Positions 9,316 through 17,733 of a DNA stretch of 64,000 nt are shown here, one piece after another. The first letter of the stretch is position 1. The number at the start of each line of letters is the position of its first letter. Below the pieces are notes generated by a model. It was not told the origin of the DNA, did not search any database, and saw nothing but the letters and a program-made list of their open reading frames with translations. A program made the position numbers and the translations under genes. Source of the DNA: Fluviicola sp. (GTDB taxonomy: Bacteria; Bacteroidota; Bacteroidia; Flavobacteriales_D; Crocinitomicaceae); assembly GCA_029866325.1 (NCBI GenBank), contig JARWZO010000003.1, positions 186,001 through 250,000 of the forward strand, read 5' to 3'.

Positions 9316-11322
9316 ATGGAAACAGTTTTAAGCCGACGTGCTATTGAATTCAACCGAGAAGGATTTGAAGATCAAGAACTTATAGATATTTACAAGGCAA
9401 TCATGAAGCCTCGATTGATTGAGGAAAAAATGCTCATTCTCTTGCGACAAGGTAAAATCACCAAGTGGTTTTCAGGTTGGGGACAAGAAGGCATTTCCGT
9501 TGGAGCTACGTTGGCTATGAAACAAGAAGAATTCATTCTTCCGATGCACCGAAATCTTGGTGTATTTACTACCCGTGGCATTCCGTTGAGTCGACTTTTC
9601 GCTCAATTCCAGGGGAAAATGTCGGGTTTTACAAAAGGTCGTGACCGCTCTTTTCACTTTGGCGCCAAAGATTATAATATCGTAGGGATGATTTCTCACC
9701 TCGGTCCTCAATTAGGGATCGCCGATGGGATTGCACTCGCTAACAAATTAAAGAAAAACGAACAAGCTACGATTGTTTTCACAGGTGATGGCGGCGCAAG
9801 TGAAGGAGATTTTCACGAATCGTTGAATGTAGCTGCAGTTTGGGATTTGCCCGTAATTTTCACGGTTGAAAACAACTGCTGGGGACTTTCTACTCCGAGT
9901 AACGAACAATTCCGATGTAAACAGTTTATTGACAAGGGAATCGGTTACGGAATGGATGCTTTTCAGGTTGACGGAAACAACATCTTGGAAGTCATTCGCA
10001 CCATTCGAAGTATAGCCGATTCGATCCGCCAAAAACCGCGACCGTTTTTGCTTGAATGTATGACCTTCCGTATGCGCGGACACGAGGAAGCATCGGGTAC
10101 CAAGTATTATCCTGAAGGTTTACAGGATGAATGGACGAAAAAAGATCCTGTTGCCAATTACGAGTTGTTCTTGCAAGAAATTGAACTCTTGACTACCGAA
10201 CTAAAAGCAAGTATTCAAGAAGCTATTAAAACTGAAATTCAAGAAGGATTAGAGATTGCTTTCGCGGAAGCACCGATTACGGCAGATTTACAGCGTGAGT
10301 TGGATGATGTGTACGCACCTTTCCAACAAACAGTGATAGCTCCGGCGACTTCTGCTAAGTCAGAAAAACGCCTGATTGATGCAATTTCAGACAGTTTACG
10401 TCAGTCAATGGAACGCTACCCTGAATTGATCATTATGGGTCAGGATGTAGCCGAATACGGTGGTGTATTTAAAGTGACAGAAGGCTTCGTGGAGCAATTC
10501 GGTAAAGATCGTGTTCGCAATACTCCCATTTGTGAATCGGCTATCGTTGGAGCCGGCCTCGGACTTTCGATTAGCGGCATGAAAGCAATGGTTGAAATGC
10601 AATTTGCTGATTTCGCGACCTGTGGATTTAATCAAATCATTAATAACCTCGCTAAAATTCACTGGCGCTGGGGCCAAAACGCCGATGTAGTTGTTCGTAT
10701 GCCTACCGGAGCGAATACTGCTGCAGGCCCGTTTCACAGTCAAAGTAACGAAGCGTGGTTTTTCCATACTCCGGGTCTGAAAGTGGTTTACCCTGCTTTT
10801 CCGGGCGACGCGAAAGGTTTATTAAATGCGGCGATTGAAGATCCGAATCCGGTATTGTTTTTCGAACATAAATTCTTGTACAGAAGTATTCGTGAGGATA
10901 TTCCGGACGATTATTACACAGCGGAAATCGGAAAAGCGGGTTATGTAAGAAGAGGCGATGATGTGACCATTATCACTTACGGATTAGGTGTGCATTGGGC
11001 GATGGAAGTATTGGATGAGCATCCGGAAATCAGTGCTGATTTGGTTGATTTAAAAACCTTACTTCCATTGGATGTAGAAACGATTTACGAATCGGTGCGC
11101 AACACAGGAAAAGTCATTGTACTACACGAAGATTGTATGACAGGTGGTATTGGTGGGGAAATTGTTTCATTGATCAATGAAAACTGTTTTCATCAACTGG
11201 ATGCTCCTGTAAAACGAATCGCTTCGATTGATACTCCGGTGCCGTTTGCGGTTTCGCTGGAAAAACAATTCCTTCCGTTGGATCGTTTTAGAACAGCGTT
11301 GTTGGAATTGAATGCGTTTTAA
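9316..11322 (+). CDS. Fused 2-oxoacid dehydrogenase E1 component (alpha and beta in one chain)
   Basis: Thiamine-diphosphate-dependent decarboxylase of a branched-chain 2-oxoacid or pyruvate dehydrogenase complex, acting with E2 and E3 subunits not present in this window. The 668-aa chain joins an alpha half (about 1-330), with the TPP motif starting GDGGASEGDFHESLN (157 on) and ending ENN (185-187), to a beta half (about 345-668) starting at KRLIDAISDSLRQSM and containing GQDVAEYGGVFKVTEGF and the TPP-facing FADFATCGFNQI. Alpha-beta fusion is common in Bacteroidota. Substrate specificity cannot be read from the sequence. The gene has its own promoter and terminator, so it is probably monocistronic. 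Confidence 0.92.
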   Translation: METVLSRRAIEFNREGFEDQELIDIYKAIMKPRLIEEKMLILLRQGKITKWFSGWGQEGISVGATLAMKQEEFILPMHRNLGVFTTRGIPLSRLFAQFQGKMSGFTKGRDRSFHFGAKDYNIVGMISHLGPQLGIADGIALANKLKKNEQATIVFTGDGGASEGDFHESLNVAAVWDLPVIFTVENNCWGLSTPSNEQFRCKQFIDKGIGYGMDAFQVDGNNILEVIRTIRSIADSIRQKPRPFLLECMTFRMRGHEEASGTKYYPEGLQDEWTKKDPVANYELFLQEIELLTTELKASIQEAIKTEIQEGLEIAFAEAPITADLQRELDDVYAPFQQTVIAPATSAKSEKRLIDAISDSLRQSMERYPELIIMGQDVAEYGGVFKVTEGFVEQFGKDRVRNTPICESAIVGAGLGLSISGMKAMVEMQFADFATCGFNQIINNLAKIHWRWGQNADVVVRMPTGANTAAGPFHSQSNEAWFFHTPGLKVVYPAFPGDAKGLLNAAIEDPNPVLFFEHKFLYRSIREDIPDDYYTAEIGKAGYVRRGDDVTIITYGLGVHWAMEVLDEHPEISADLVDLKTLLPLDVETIYESVRNTGKVIVLHEDCMTGGIGGEIVSLINENCFHQLDAPVKRIASIDTPVPFAVSLEKQFLPLDRFRTALLELNAF

Positions 11323-11346
11323 AAGAAAACTTATTTACAGTTATAG

Positions 11347-11373
11347 AAACGCGGTCTTTGGGTCGCGTTTTTT
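11347..11373 (+). terminator. Terminator of the E1 fusion gene
   Basis: AAACGCG (11347-11353) pairs with CGCGTTT (11364-11370), followed by T-rich sequence, 25 bases after the stop. Confidence 0.75.
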
Positions 11374-11381
11374 ATTTCTTA

Positions 11382-11566
11382 CTTATCCGTTTTTATCCGT
11401 TAGAAACACTTACACTCCCATCAATAAAGGGATTCAAGAAATTGAGTCTTTATTTTCATGCTTGAAACAGCGATTTTCTACAATCTTCGTTTAGGGTGAT
11501 TAATTATCAACTGAAAAACGGATCAAATTTACTACCAAAACTTAGCCGTTTTTATCCGTTAGAAAC
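11382..11566. repeat. Dispersed intergenic element with 26-bp terminal direct repeats, copy A
   Basis: The element begins and ends with near-identical 26-bp direct repeats (11382-11407 and 11541-11566, one difference). Each contains two 10-bp half-sites of the type TTAKCCGTTW followed by GAAAC. The interior shares blocks with copy B at 32795-32977: ACTTAC right after the first repeat, then AATAAAGGGATTCA, and GGGTGATT further in. It fills the space between the convergent E1 and LolA-like genes and has no open frame. It is not an insertion sequence or CRISPR; function unknown. Confidence 0.75.
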
Positions 11567-11620
11567 GTTTATAGCCCTGCTATCATTAGGATTAAATCAA
11601 AAATAAGCTGCCTGAAAATT

Positions 11621-11654
11621 AAAAAAACCGTTATCCTGAGGCGGACAACGGTTT
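11621..11654 (-). terminator. Terminator of the downstream LolA-like gene
   Basis: AAACCGTT (11625-11632) pairs with AACGGTTT (11647-11654); on the minus strand it is followed by a run of T. It lies 21 bases past the stop of the gene at 11676. Confidence 0.8.
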
Positions 11655-11675
11655 CCCATTTAATCTATTCAATGA

Positions 11676-12314
11676 TCAATCCTTCACCACTGAAACACCA
11701 TACTTCTTACTGTCAAACGTAAACTTCGAATCTTCAATGGTTGGATTGGACGTAAATTTCGTAATCGAAATCGTCTTCTTTGTTCCATCATTCGATTTCA
11801 TAATGGTTTTCTTCAATTCATTATCGTCTTTCCCGATGTACAAAATGATGGTATTGTAATCTGCACCTTTCTTATCCTTTGGATAGAGGTAAATCACATG
11901 GACCATTTCGTCGCCAAGTTTTTCTTCTTTCTCGTACTTGTTGGTGAATCCTTTCTCCCAAACGGTCATTAGTTTTTTCGGATTCATCGATTCGCTGTCA
12001 TCGTCATCAACAGAGGTTTCATAAGCTGTTCCCTCTTCTTTTACAACGTTCCATGTTTTGGTTCCATTAGAAATAATCGTGTTTTCACCATAGTTGGCAA
12101 AGAATTTATTGCCTTTCACCCACCCTTTTCCTGTAAATGATTCATTTTTACCGCTCGAAGAATTGGTAATGCTTGCTTTAAACTCGATGTAAAATGATTT
12201 CTGATTTTTGATCTTGGACGATAATTTATCCAGAATTCCTTGTGCTTTGGCGTCTTGTGCGTACATTCCGGTTGCAGACGCTACAAAGGCTAATAAAAGT
12301 ATTAAACGATTCAT
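11676..12314 (-). CDS. LolA-like outer-membrane lipoprotein carrier protein, copy 2
   Basis: A 212-aa periplasmic protein with a signal peptide ending MYAQ and a LolA-family fold: GILDKLSSKIKNQKSFYIEF at the mature N-terminus, GKGWVKGNKFFANYGENTI in the middle and TSNPTIEDSKFTFD near the end. LolA proteins carry lipoproteins across the periplasm; some Bacteroidota homologues may serve other substrates. It is about three-quarters identical by eye to the neighbour at 12612-13253, so this is a tandem duplicate. A MITE-like hairpin and a terminator separate the two, so this copy probably has its own promoter, which I could not locate. Confidence 0.85.
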   Translation of the reverse strand: MNRLILLLAFVASATGMYAQDAKAQGILDKLSSKIKNQKSFYIEFKASITNSSSGKNESFTGKGWVKGNKFFANYGENTIISNGTKTWNVVKEEGTAYETSVDDDDSESMNPKKLMTVWEKGFTNKYEKEEKLGDEMVHVIYLYPKDKKGADYNTIILYIGKDDNELKKTIMKSNDGTKKTISITKFTSNPTIEDSKFTFDSKKYGVSVVKD

Positions 12315-12386
12315 ACGGTTTGTTTTTGGGTACCATTACAGAAACTATGCCACGGATATGTCTCATCCACAGCAGACAGTTTAATC

Positions 12387-12518
12387 TCCCACAGATTCAC
12401 GGGTTTTTTGCGCTTCAGCCTCAGGCCGACAGCGCATTAGCTACATATCTTGACTCAAGTAGTCTTCTTCAATATATAGCGAGTCCGTTAGGCGAGCCTT
12501 ATCTGTACATCTGTGGTA
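12387..12518. repeat. Degenerate hairpin element related to the one at 16020-16130
   Basis: It begins TCCCACAGATT (12387 on) and ends ATCTGTGGTA (12509-12518), imperfect terminal inverted repeats. Inside it shares CAGCGCAT and TTCAATATATAGCGAG (12468-12483) followed by CGTTAGGCGAGC with the better-preserved element 3.6 kb away. It lies between the two lolA-like genes. Confidence 0.6.
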
Positions 12519-12556
12519 GGCCTTTATATGTCGTATTTGTGGTGATTTTCGGCTGC

Positions 12557-12588
12557 AAAAAAAACCGTTAGCGGCTAACTAACGGTTT
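12557..12588 (-). terminator. Terminator of the first LolA-like gene
   Basis: AAACCGTTAG (12562-12571) pairs perfectly with CTAACGGTTT (12579-12588); on the minus strand a T run follows. It closes the ftsK-lolA transcript and leaves the second lolA-like copy downstream of it. Confidence 0.85.
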
Positions 12589-12611
12589 CGATAAATTGGG
12601 ATTTGGGTATC

Positions 12612-13253
12612 TTAATCTTTCACTACTTCGTAGCCAGGATATTTTTTGATATCAAAGGTGAACTTTGAATCTTCAATCGTTGGGTTGGAAGTGAATTTTG
12701 TCATTGAATACGTCATTTTTGTACCGTCGTTCGATTTCATAATGGCTTTTTTCAACTCATTATCGCTTTTTCCGATGTACAAAATGATGGTGTGATAATC
12801 TGCCGTCTTCGGGTTTTTCGGGTGCAGGTAAATTACATGAACCATTTCATCGCCAAGCTTTTCTTCTTTCTCGTATTTGTTTTTGAATCCTGATTCCCAA
12901 ATGGTCAACAATTTTTTCGGATTCATTGATTCGCTATCGTCATCGCTGGCAGAAGTTTCGTAAACGGTTTTTTCTTCTTTTACAACGTTCCAAGTCTTAG
13001 CTCCGTTCGAAATAATGGTATTCTCTCCGTATGAAGCATAAAATTTATCTCCTTTTACCCATCCTTTTCCGGTAAACGTTTCGTTTTTCCCGCTCGAAGT
13101 GTTGGTAATGTTGGCGCTGAATTCTACGTAAAACGATTTTTGAGCTTTTATTTTGGCCGACAATTTATCCAAAATCCCTTGCGCCTTCGCGTCTTGTGCA
13201 TACATCACAGATGACGTTAGAACAAAGCCGAGGAGTAACATTAAATATTTCAT
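12612..13253 (-). CDS. lolA: LolA-like outer-membrane lipoprotein carrier protein, copy 1 (next to ftsK)
   Basis: A 213-aa protein with signal peptide MKYLMLLLGFVLTSSVMYAQ and a LolA-family body (GILDKLSAKIKAQKSFYVEF, GKGWVKGDKFYASYGENTI, TSNPTIEDSKFTFDIKKY). I chose the ATG at 13251-13253 because the longer frame to 13298 adds a non-signal leader. It starts 82 bases after the ftsK stop with no terminator between, and the ftsK-lolA order recurs in Bacteroidota, so this is probably the ancestral copy and the one at 11676-12314 the duplicate. Role: shuttling lipoproteins from inner to outer membrane, by family. Confidence 0.87.
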   Translation of the reverse strand: MKYLMLLLGFVLTSSVMYAQDAKAQGILDKLSAKIKAQKSFYVEFSANITNTSSGKNETFTGKGWVKGDKFYASYGENTIISNGAKTWNVVKEEKTVYETSASDDDSESMNPKKLLTIWESGFKNKYEKEEKLGDEMVHVIYLHPKNPKTADYHTIILYIGKSDNELKKAIMKSNDGTKMTYSMTKFTSNPTIEDSKFTFDIKKYPGYEVVKD

Positions 13254-13335
13254 AGCATTTTTAATTTCTCTGCAAATATCAGAAATTGTGCCAAACATAT
13301 AGCAGTCTTGAAATATTTTTGTGAACTGTTATGAT

Positions 13336-15870
13336 TTAATTAATCCCTTTCGAACTCAGGAATTCTTCCAAACTTGTTTCGTCTGAAAACAATACCTCGC
13401 GCGCTTTACTTCCCTGGAACGGGCCGATAATACCGTAACCTTCCAACTGGTCAACAATTCGTCCGGCACGATTGTACCCCAATTTTAATTTACGTTGCAA
13501 CAACGAGGCTGAACCTTGCTGATGAAGCACCACTATTCTGGCTGCGTCGGCAAACATGGAGTCAATATCTTCGGCATCGAAATCATTATCACTATTTCCT
13601 TCAGCACCAACATATTCGGGAAGAATCAATGCCTCTGGGTAAGCGCGCTGCTCACCGATGAATTTACAAATGTCTTCCACCTCCGGAGTATCAGCAAATC
13701 CGCATTGAACACGCACAATGTCTGAACCGGTAGCAATGAGCATATCTCCCCTACCAATCAACTGATCGGCGCCGGAAGCATCCAAAATGGTACGTGAATC
13801 GATCTTGGACAATACACGGAATGCTATACGCGCCGGGAAATTGGCTTTGATCATACCCGTAATGACGTTTACCGAAGGTCGCTGCGTAGCAACAATGAGG
13901 TGAATTCCAATAGCTCGGGCTAATTGGGCCAAACGTGCAATCGGGTGTTCGACTTCTTTACCTGCCGTCATGATCAAATCGGCAAACTCATCAATCAATA
14001 CCACAATGTATGGCAAGTAATGGTGACCTTTTTCCGGATTTAAACGACGAGCGATGAATTTTGCATTGTATTCCTTTATAGTGCGTACTTGCGCTTCTTT
14101 CAGCAATTCATAACGCGCATCCATTTCGATACACAGCGAATTGAGCGTATTCACCACTTTTGATGTATCGGTGATAATCGCGTCTTCTTCGCCCGGAAGT
14201 TTGGCTAAGAAGTGGCGTTCGATGCGGTTGTAAAGTGTCAATTCCACTTTTTTCGGATCCACCAACACAAATTTCACTTGCGCCGGATGCTTTTTATAAA
14301 GCATCGATACCAAAATGGCGTTCAATCCGACGGATTTACCTTGTCCGGTAGAACCTGCCACCAATAAGTGCGGCATTTTCGTGAGGTCGAAGGTGAATGT
14401 TTCGTTGGTAATGGTTTTTCCAATTACAATCGGTAATTCGAAATCGGAGTTTTGGAATTTCTCCGAAGCAATCAACGAACGCATGGAAACCATATCGGGC
14501 TTGCTGTTTGGTACTTCAATACCAATGGTTCCTTTCCCTGGAATCGGAGCAATGATTCGAATTCCAAGAGCGGAAAGACTCAGTGCAATATCGTCTTCGA
14601 GGTTTTTGATTTTGGAAATTCGCACGCCAGGAGCCGGTACAATTTCGTAGAGCGTTACCGTTGGACCTACCGTTGCTTTGATTTTCGCAATGTCGATCTT
14701 GTAGTGTGAAAGCGTTTCAACGATCTTATTTTTGTTGTCTTCGAGTTCTTGTTTATTGATAGAAACCTGACCGCTTCCGTATTCTTTCAGCAATTCGATT
14801 GGAGGCAATACATAACCGGCCAAATCGAGTTTTGGGTCGTAATCTCCGTATTCTTTTTGCAGAGAATTCAATTGATCTTCACTCAGCTCGGCATCGGTTT
14901 CGGCAATGGCCACGTCAAAATCGTCATTTCCTGCAATAACTGGAATCACTTCTTCAACTGGAACGGATATTTCAAAATCATCGTCGGCTTCCGAATGAAC
15001 CGGTTCTACACCTTTTTGAATGACAATAAAGCTATCCACATCATCTTCGTCTTCTTCCTCTTCTTCAAATGAAAACTCCTGTGGGTCTTCTTCCTGCACA
15101 ATCTGGTTTTCTTTGATGGTATTGACTACGTGAATATCCGTCATGCCGTTTGCAACAGGAATGGCTTCATCATCGTCTTCGATCATATCCTGACTGCGGG
15201 CCTTGAACTTATCCATCCATGCACGAATATCAGCATTGAAAAGAATCACCAACACCACATACAAGAGCGCCAGCACCACGATAAACGAACCGAAACTTCC
15301 GATGGAAAGCGTGAGCCAATGATTGATGGTATAACCGAAGGTTCCGCCCAAATAATCGATTTGTTGCACGAAATACCCCAAAAAGATGGAAGACCACACC
15401 ATAAAAAGCGAAGCCACTGCAAATGAGCGTTTCAACGGCAATAAACGAATATTGAGCATCCATTTAAAACCAACTAAGAAAATCATGAAGGAAATCGCGA
15501 ACGATGAAATTCCGAACCAGCGATACATAAACAAATGCGACATCCACGCACCGAATTTCCCGAGCCAATTGGCTACAGGTTCCGGATTGTCTTCCATCAG
15601 GAATTCAAACAATCCTTTGTCGAGAATACGATCCTGATCGGCTGTCCATGTGAAGAAAAACGAGAAACACGAGAGGAATGTAAAAAAGGAAAATAGTGTC
15701 AACAACACTCCAATAATGGTTTTGGTGCGTTTTTTATCCAATCGCTGCCCCAGATTTTTCAACGAAGTTTTAGGCGCAGCAGGTTCTTTGGGTTCTACCA
15801 CCTTTTTCTTCGCTTGTTTTTCGACAGGCTTTTCCTCGTTTTTTTCCCGAAATTCGTTTTGTACAGCCAT
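13336..15870 (-). CDS. ftsK: DNA translocase FtsK
   Basis: Membrane-anchored motor that pumps DNA during chromosome segregation at the division septum. The 844-aa chain has four hydrophobic segments (about 51-75, 120-140, 150-170, 190-212), an acidic linker (about 230-345, including EEEEEDEDDVDS), the motor with Walker A GSTGQGKS (506-513) and later VLIDEFADLIM and GADQLIGRGDML, and a C-terminal winged-helix gamma domain (LLQRKLKLGYNRAGRIVDQL). The linker is short, as is usual in Bacteroidota. The ATG at 15868-15870 opens a lysine- and glutamate-rich cytoplasmic head. Confidence 0.96.
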   Translation of the reverse strand: MAVQNEFREKNEEKPVEKQAKKKVVEPKEPAAPKTSLKNLGQRLDKKRTKTIIGVLLTLFSFFTFLSCFSFFFTWTADQDRILDKGLFEFLMEDNPEPVANWLGKFGAWMSHLFMYRWFGISSFAISFMIFLVGFKWMLNIRLLPLKRSFAVASLFMVWSSIFLGYFVQQIDYLGGTFGYTINHWLTLSIGSFGSFIVVLALLYVVLVILFNADIRAWMDKFKARSQDMIEDDDEAIPVANGMTDIHVVNTIKENQIVQEEDPQEFSFEEEEEDEDDVDSFIVIQKGVEPVHSEADDDFEISVPVEEVIPVIAGNDDFDVAIAETDAELSEDQLNSLQKEYGDYDPKLDLAGYVLPPIELLKEYGSGQVSINKQELEDNKNKIVETLSHYKIDIAKIKATVGPTVTLYEIVPAPGVRISKIKNLEDDIALSLSALGIRIIAPIPGKGTIGIEVPNSKPDMVSMRSLIASEKFQNSDFELPIVIGKTITNETFTFDLTKMPHLLVAGSTGQGKSVGLNAILVSMLYKKHPAQVKFVLVDPKKVELTLYNRIERHFLAKLPGEEDAIITDTSKVVNTLNSLCIEMDARYELLKEAQVRTIKEYNAKFIARRLNPEKGHHYLPYIVVLIDEFADLIMTAGKEVEHPIARLAQLARAIGIHLIVATQRPSVNVITGMIKANFPARIAFRVLSKIDSRTILDASGADQLIGRGDMLIATGSDIVRVQCGFADTPEVEDICKFIGEQRAYPEALILPEYVGAEGNSDNDFDAEDIDSMFADAARIVVLHQQGSASLLQRKLKLGYNRAGRIVDQLEGYGIIGPFQGSKAREVLFSDETSLEEFLSSKGIN

Positions 15871-16019
15871 AATGACAACTATCCTACGAAATTAGGAAGG
15901 AAGTCGTGAAATATCGCGCCCAAAATCAGGAAGTATGCACAATCGAATGTTAGTTAATAAAACTTGAGCTTTCCTACTAATCTTACTTAGCTGTGCCGGC
16001 AAGTGGACGCGTTATTGTC

Positions 16020-16130
16020 TCCCACAGATGCTCAGATTTCGTGCGCTCCTAACGGCAGCGCATATGGTGTTTGTTTTTCAATATATAAAGCGAGGGCGTT
16101 AGCCGAGCTGAAATCTGAGTATCTGTGGGA
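16020..16130. repeat. MITE-like hairpin element with 21-bp terminal inverted repeats
   Basis: The left end (16020-16040) and right end (16110-16130) are 21-bp inverted repeats with a single mismatch, reading TCCCACAGAT then CTCAGATTTC. Pairing continues imperfectly inwards (GCTCCTAACG against CGTTAGCCGAGC), so the whole 111 bp can fold into one long hairpin. No target-site duplication is obvious. A 73-codon frame across it is a by-product of the repeat, not a gene. It lies between the divergent-side end of ftsK and the 3' end of the gene at 16176. Confidence 0.72.
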
Positions 16131-16175
16131 AACCTTTTGTCGCCTGTCATTCGTACTAGCGGATGATCAGTTGGG

Positions 16176-16808
16176 TTACTGCGAAATCATATTCACGAAT
16201 TCCTCGAAGGTCAATCGCTTGTAATCTGAAGGAACACCAAACAGATCGCGGTTTACAGGTGTGAGATTCAATTGGGTTAATTCGTAATGAATGAGTCCGT
16301 CAGGTGAAGGAAGATAATAATCGACCGCCAGACCCGATACTTCAGGGTAAACTTCCAGGTATTTATGATCGATTTTCTTGGCGAACCAACAATCGTATCC
16401 TTCCGTCTGATTTTTATCGCGAACAATGTATTTCCGGCATTTGATTCCGGCTATCGTTTTGGTTTTCCACGTACGCTTCACGCTGTATTCAGGCGCCATG
16501 GTGTCACGCTTATTCGTTTCCTCCAAATCGGTTTGAATGGCGTATTTATTGCCATCGTAATCCAATAACAAATAGGCTTTTTTGAGCTCCATGTGTCGGA
16601 TATACACCTGAATTCCGAGTTGTGTTTCGGTTTCTACCCGCACAATGGTATCATTGGTCATCACCCGCACATGCCAACTTTTCAACACTACATTGGTGTC
16701 GGGTAGTGAAATACTGGCGGTGTACTCAAACGTACCATTTACAGGATTTTGAGCGTGACTTTGAAATGCGAGAGCCACTATTCCGATAAGGAAGATCAAT
16801 TGTTTCAT
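16176..16808 (-). CDS. Secreted protein of the GLPGLI/DUF4412-like type
   Basis: A 210-aa protein with signal peptide MKQLIFLIGIVALAFQSHAQ. The body is beta-rich and has the motif TIAGIKCRKYIV (about 118-129) after a basic strand, then CWFAKKI, a layout like GLPGLI/DUF4412 periplasmic proteins of Bacteroidota. Function unknown. It starts 8 bases after the stop of the lipoprotein gene upstream (16817-17497), which has the similar motif TMAGFNVKKAIA, so the two look like diverged tandem paralogues in one operon. Confidence 0.7.
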   Translation of the reverse strand: MKQLIFLIGIVALAFQSHAQNPVNGTFEYTASISLPDTNVVLKSWHVRVMTNDTIVRVETETQLGIQVYIRHMELKKAYLLLDYDGNKYAIQTDLEETNKRDTMAPEYSVKRTWKTKTIAGIKCRKYIVRDKNQTEGYDCWFAKKIDHKYLEVYPEVSGLAVDYYLPSPDGLIHYELTQLNLTPVNRDLFGVPSDYKRLTFEEFVNMISQ

Positions 16809-16816
16809 TCTAATTC

Positions 16817-17497
16817 TTATTCAAACGATTGGAAGAGACCATCCAGTTTTTTATTATAGTCGCCATACGGAATGGAAACGCCGTCTGTGTGGGGAGAAAA
16901 TTGGTCGTTGTTGATTTCGACTTCTTCAAAACCTTTGGCTTTAAAATCCATGCGAATACCATAACGATCTATGGAATAGGCCAATAAAAACCCGTTTATT
17001 TCCTTGAACGGATTGTACCAGTTGGAATTTTTCACCTGAATTTCGTTGGTGTACCACAACTCGATTTTATCGGAAGGATCGGTTACTGAAGTAGCAATCG
17101 CTTTCTTCACGTTGAATCCGGCCATGGTATCTTTTTCGTTGGTCATTTTTATGGTGTATTTCCGCTGGTCGACAAGCATGCTATTCACGTCTGTTTCGGT
17201 GAGTGTTACATTGACTGCTTCATCGCCGTATTTGAAATAAGCCGAAAAACTTTTATCGTTACAATCTACCAGTAATTCGTTGATCAGATTGGCTTTTTTG
17301 ATCACGCTCTGGATTTTTCCATCCTTGAAATTCACTTCCATTTCTTTTGGCAGAATGCTATAGAGGAAAAAATTGTCTTTGTGATTGGGATAATCAATGG
17401 CATAAATGATTTTTCCTTGAGTGACAACACGCGGCTCGTTGGAGCAGCCGGCTATGACCAAAAGAAGAAGTAGTGCAACCGCAAAATGGTATTTCAT
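16817..17497 (-). CDS. Lipoprotein paralogous to the adjacent GLPGLI/DUF4412-like protein
   Basis: 226 aa from the ATG ending at 17497, chosen because it opens a lipoprotein signal (MKYHFAVALLLLLVIAGC, lipobox VIAGC, Cys 18); the longer frame begins at a TTG seven codons earlier. The body is beta-rich with GKIIYAIDYP near the mature start and the TMAGFNVKKAIA motif shared with its neighbour. Probably anchored in the outer membrane facing the periplasm. No enzymatic motif seen; function unknown. First gene of a two-gene operon. Confidence 0.72.
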   Translation of the reverse strand: MKYHFAVALLLLLVIAGCSNEPRVVTQGKIIYAIDYPNHKDNFFLYSILPKEMEVNFKDGKIQSVIKKANLINELLVDCNDKSFSAYFKYGDEAVNVTLTETDVNSMLVDQRKYTIKMTNEKDTMAGFNVKKAIATSVTDPSDKIELWYTNEIQVKNSNWYNPFKEINGFLLAYSIDRYGIRMDFKAKGFEEVEINNDQFSPHTDGVSIPYGDYNKKLDGLFQSFE

Positions 17498-17565
17498 TGC
17501 TTTCGAGTTCTTTAACAAGTATCGTCTTACGCATTCTCAATCGAAAAGTTACCTGATCAGAAAGA

Positions 17566-17581
17566 AGCACAATCTTGTGCT
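17566..17581. promoter_or_regulatory. Perfect dyad AGCACAA-TC-TTGTGCT in a divergent promoter region
   Basis: A 7+7 bp perfect dyad lies between the divergent lipoprotein gene (start 17497) and Tudor-like gene (start 17734). It has the look of a regulator-binding site, but the regulator is unknown and a hairpin in the leader is equally possible. Confidence 0.35.
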
Positions 17582-17690
17582 CAAATCTAGTTAAAGATTC
17601 GCAAACAATGGGTTAACTCTCATTCGCAAAAAACAAGACAATTTCGCTCGGTTTGATATAAATCCAAGATTCCATAGTAACAAATCACTA

Positions 17691-17721
17691 TTGTTTCAAC
17701 TAGTGAGTCAGGCTACCTTTG
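17691..17721 (+). promoter_or_regulatory. Promoter TTG-N20-TACCTTTG for the Tudor-like/LuxR pair
   Basis: A -33 TTG at 17691-17693 and a -7 box TACCTTTG at 17714-17721, spacer 20, are an excellent match to the Bacteroidota consensus. The -7 box covers the TTG at 17719 that would otherwise be read as an upstream start, which fixes the real start at 17734. Confidence 0.75.
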
Positions 17722-17733
17722 AAAGAAAAATTC

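Noticed and set aside
11382-11566. Two 26-bp direct repeats with a spacer as a minimal CRISPR
   Set aside because: The spacer is about 130 bp, far too long, and is itself partly conserved between the two copies; no cas gene is present.
16003-16224. A 73-codon open frame on the plus strand
   Set aside because: It runs across the inverted-repeat element and into the antisense of the next gene, with no promoter and a composition set by the repeat.
16176-17497. Two adjacent envelope genes as a toxin-antitoxin or defence pair
   Set aside because: Both have export signals and related sequence, so they are paralogous envelope proteins, not a toxin and its antitoxin.
17719-17733. TTG as the start of the Tudor-like gene
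   Set aside because: It is inside the -7 promoter box TACCTTTG, so it would not be transcribed as a start; the ATG at 17734 opens the signal peptide.
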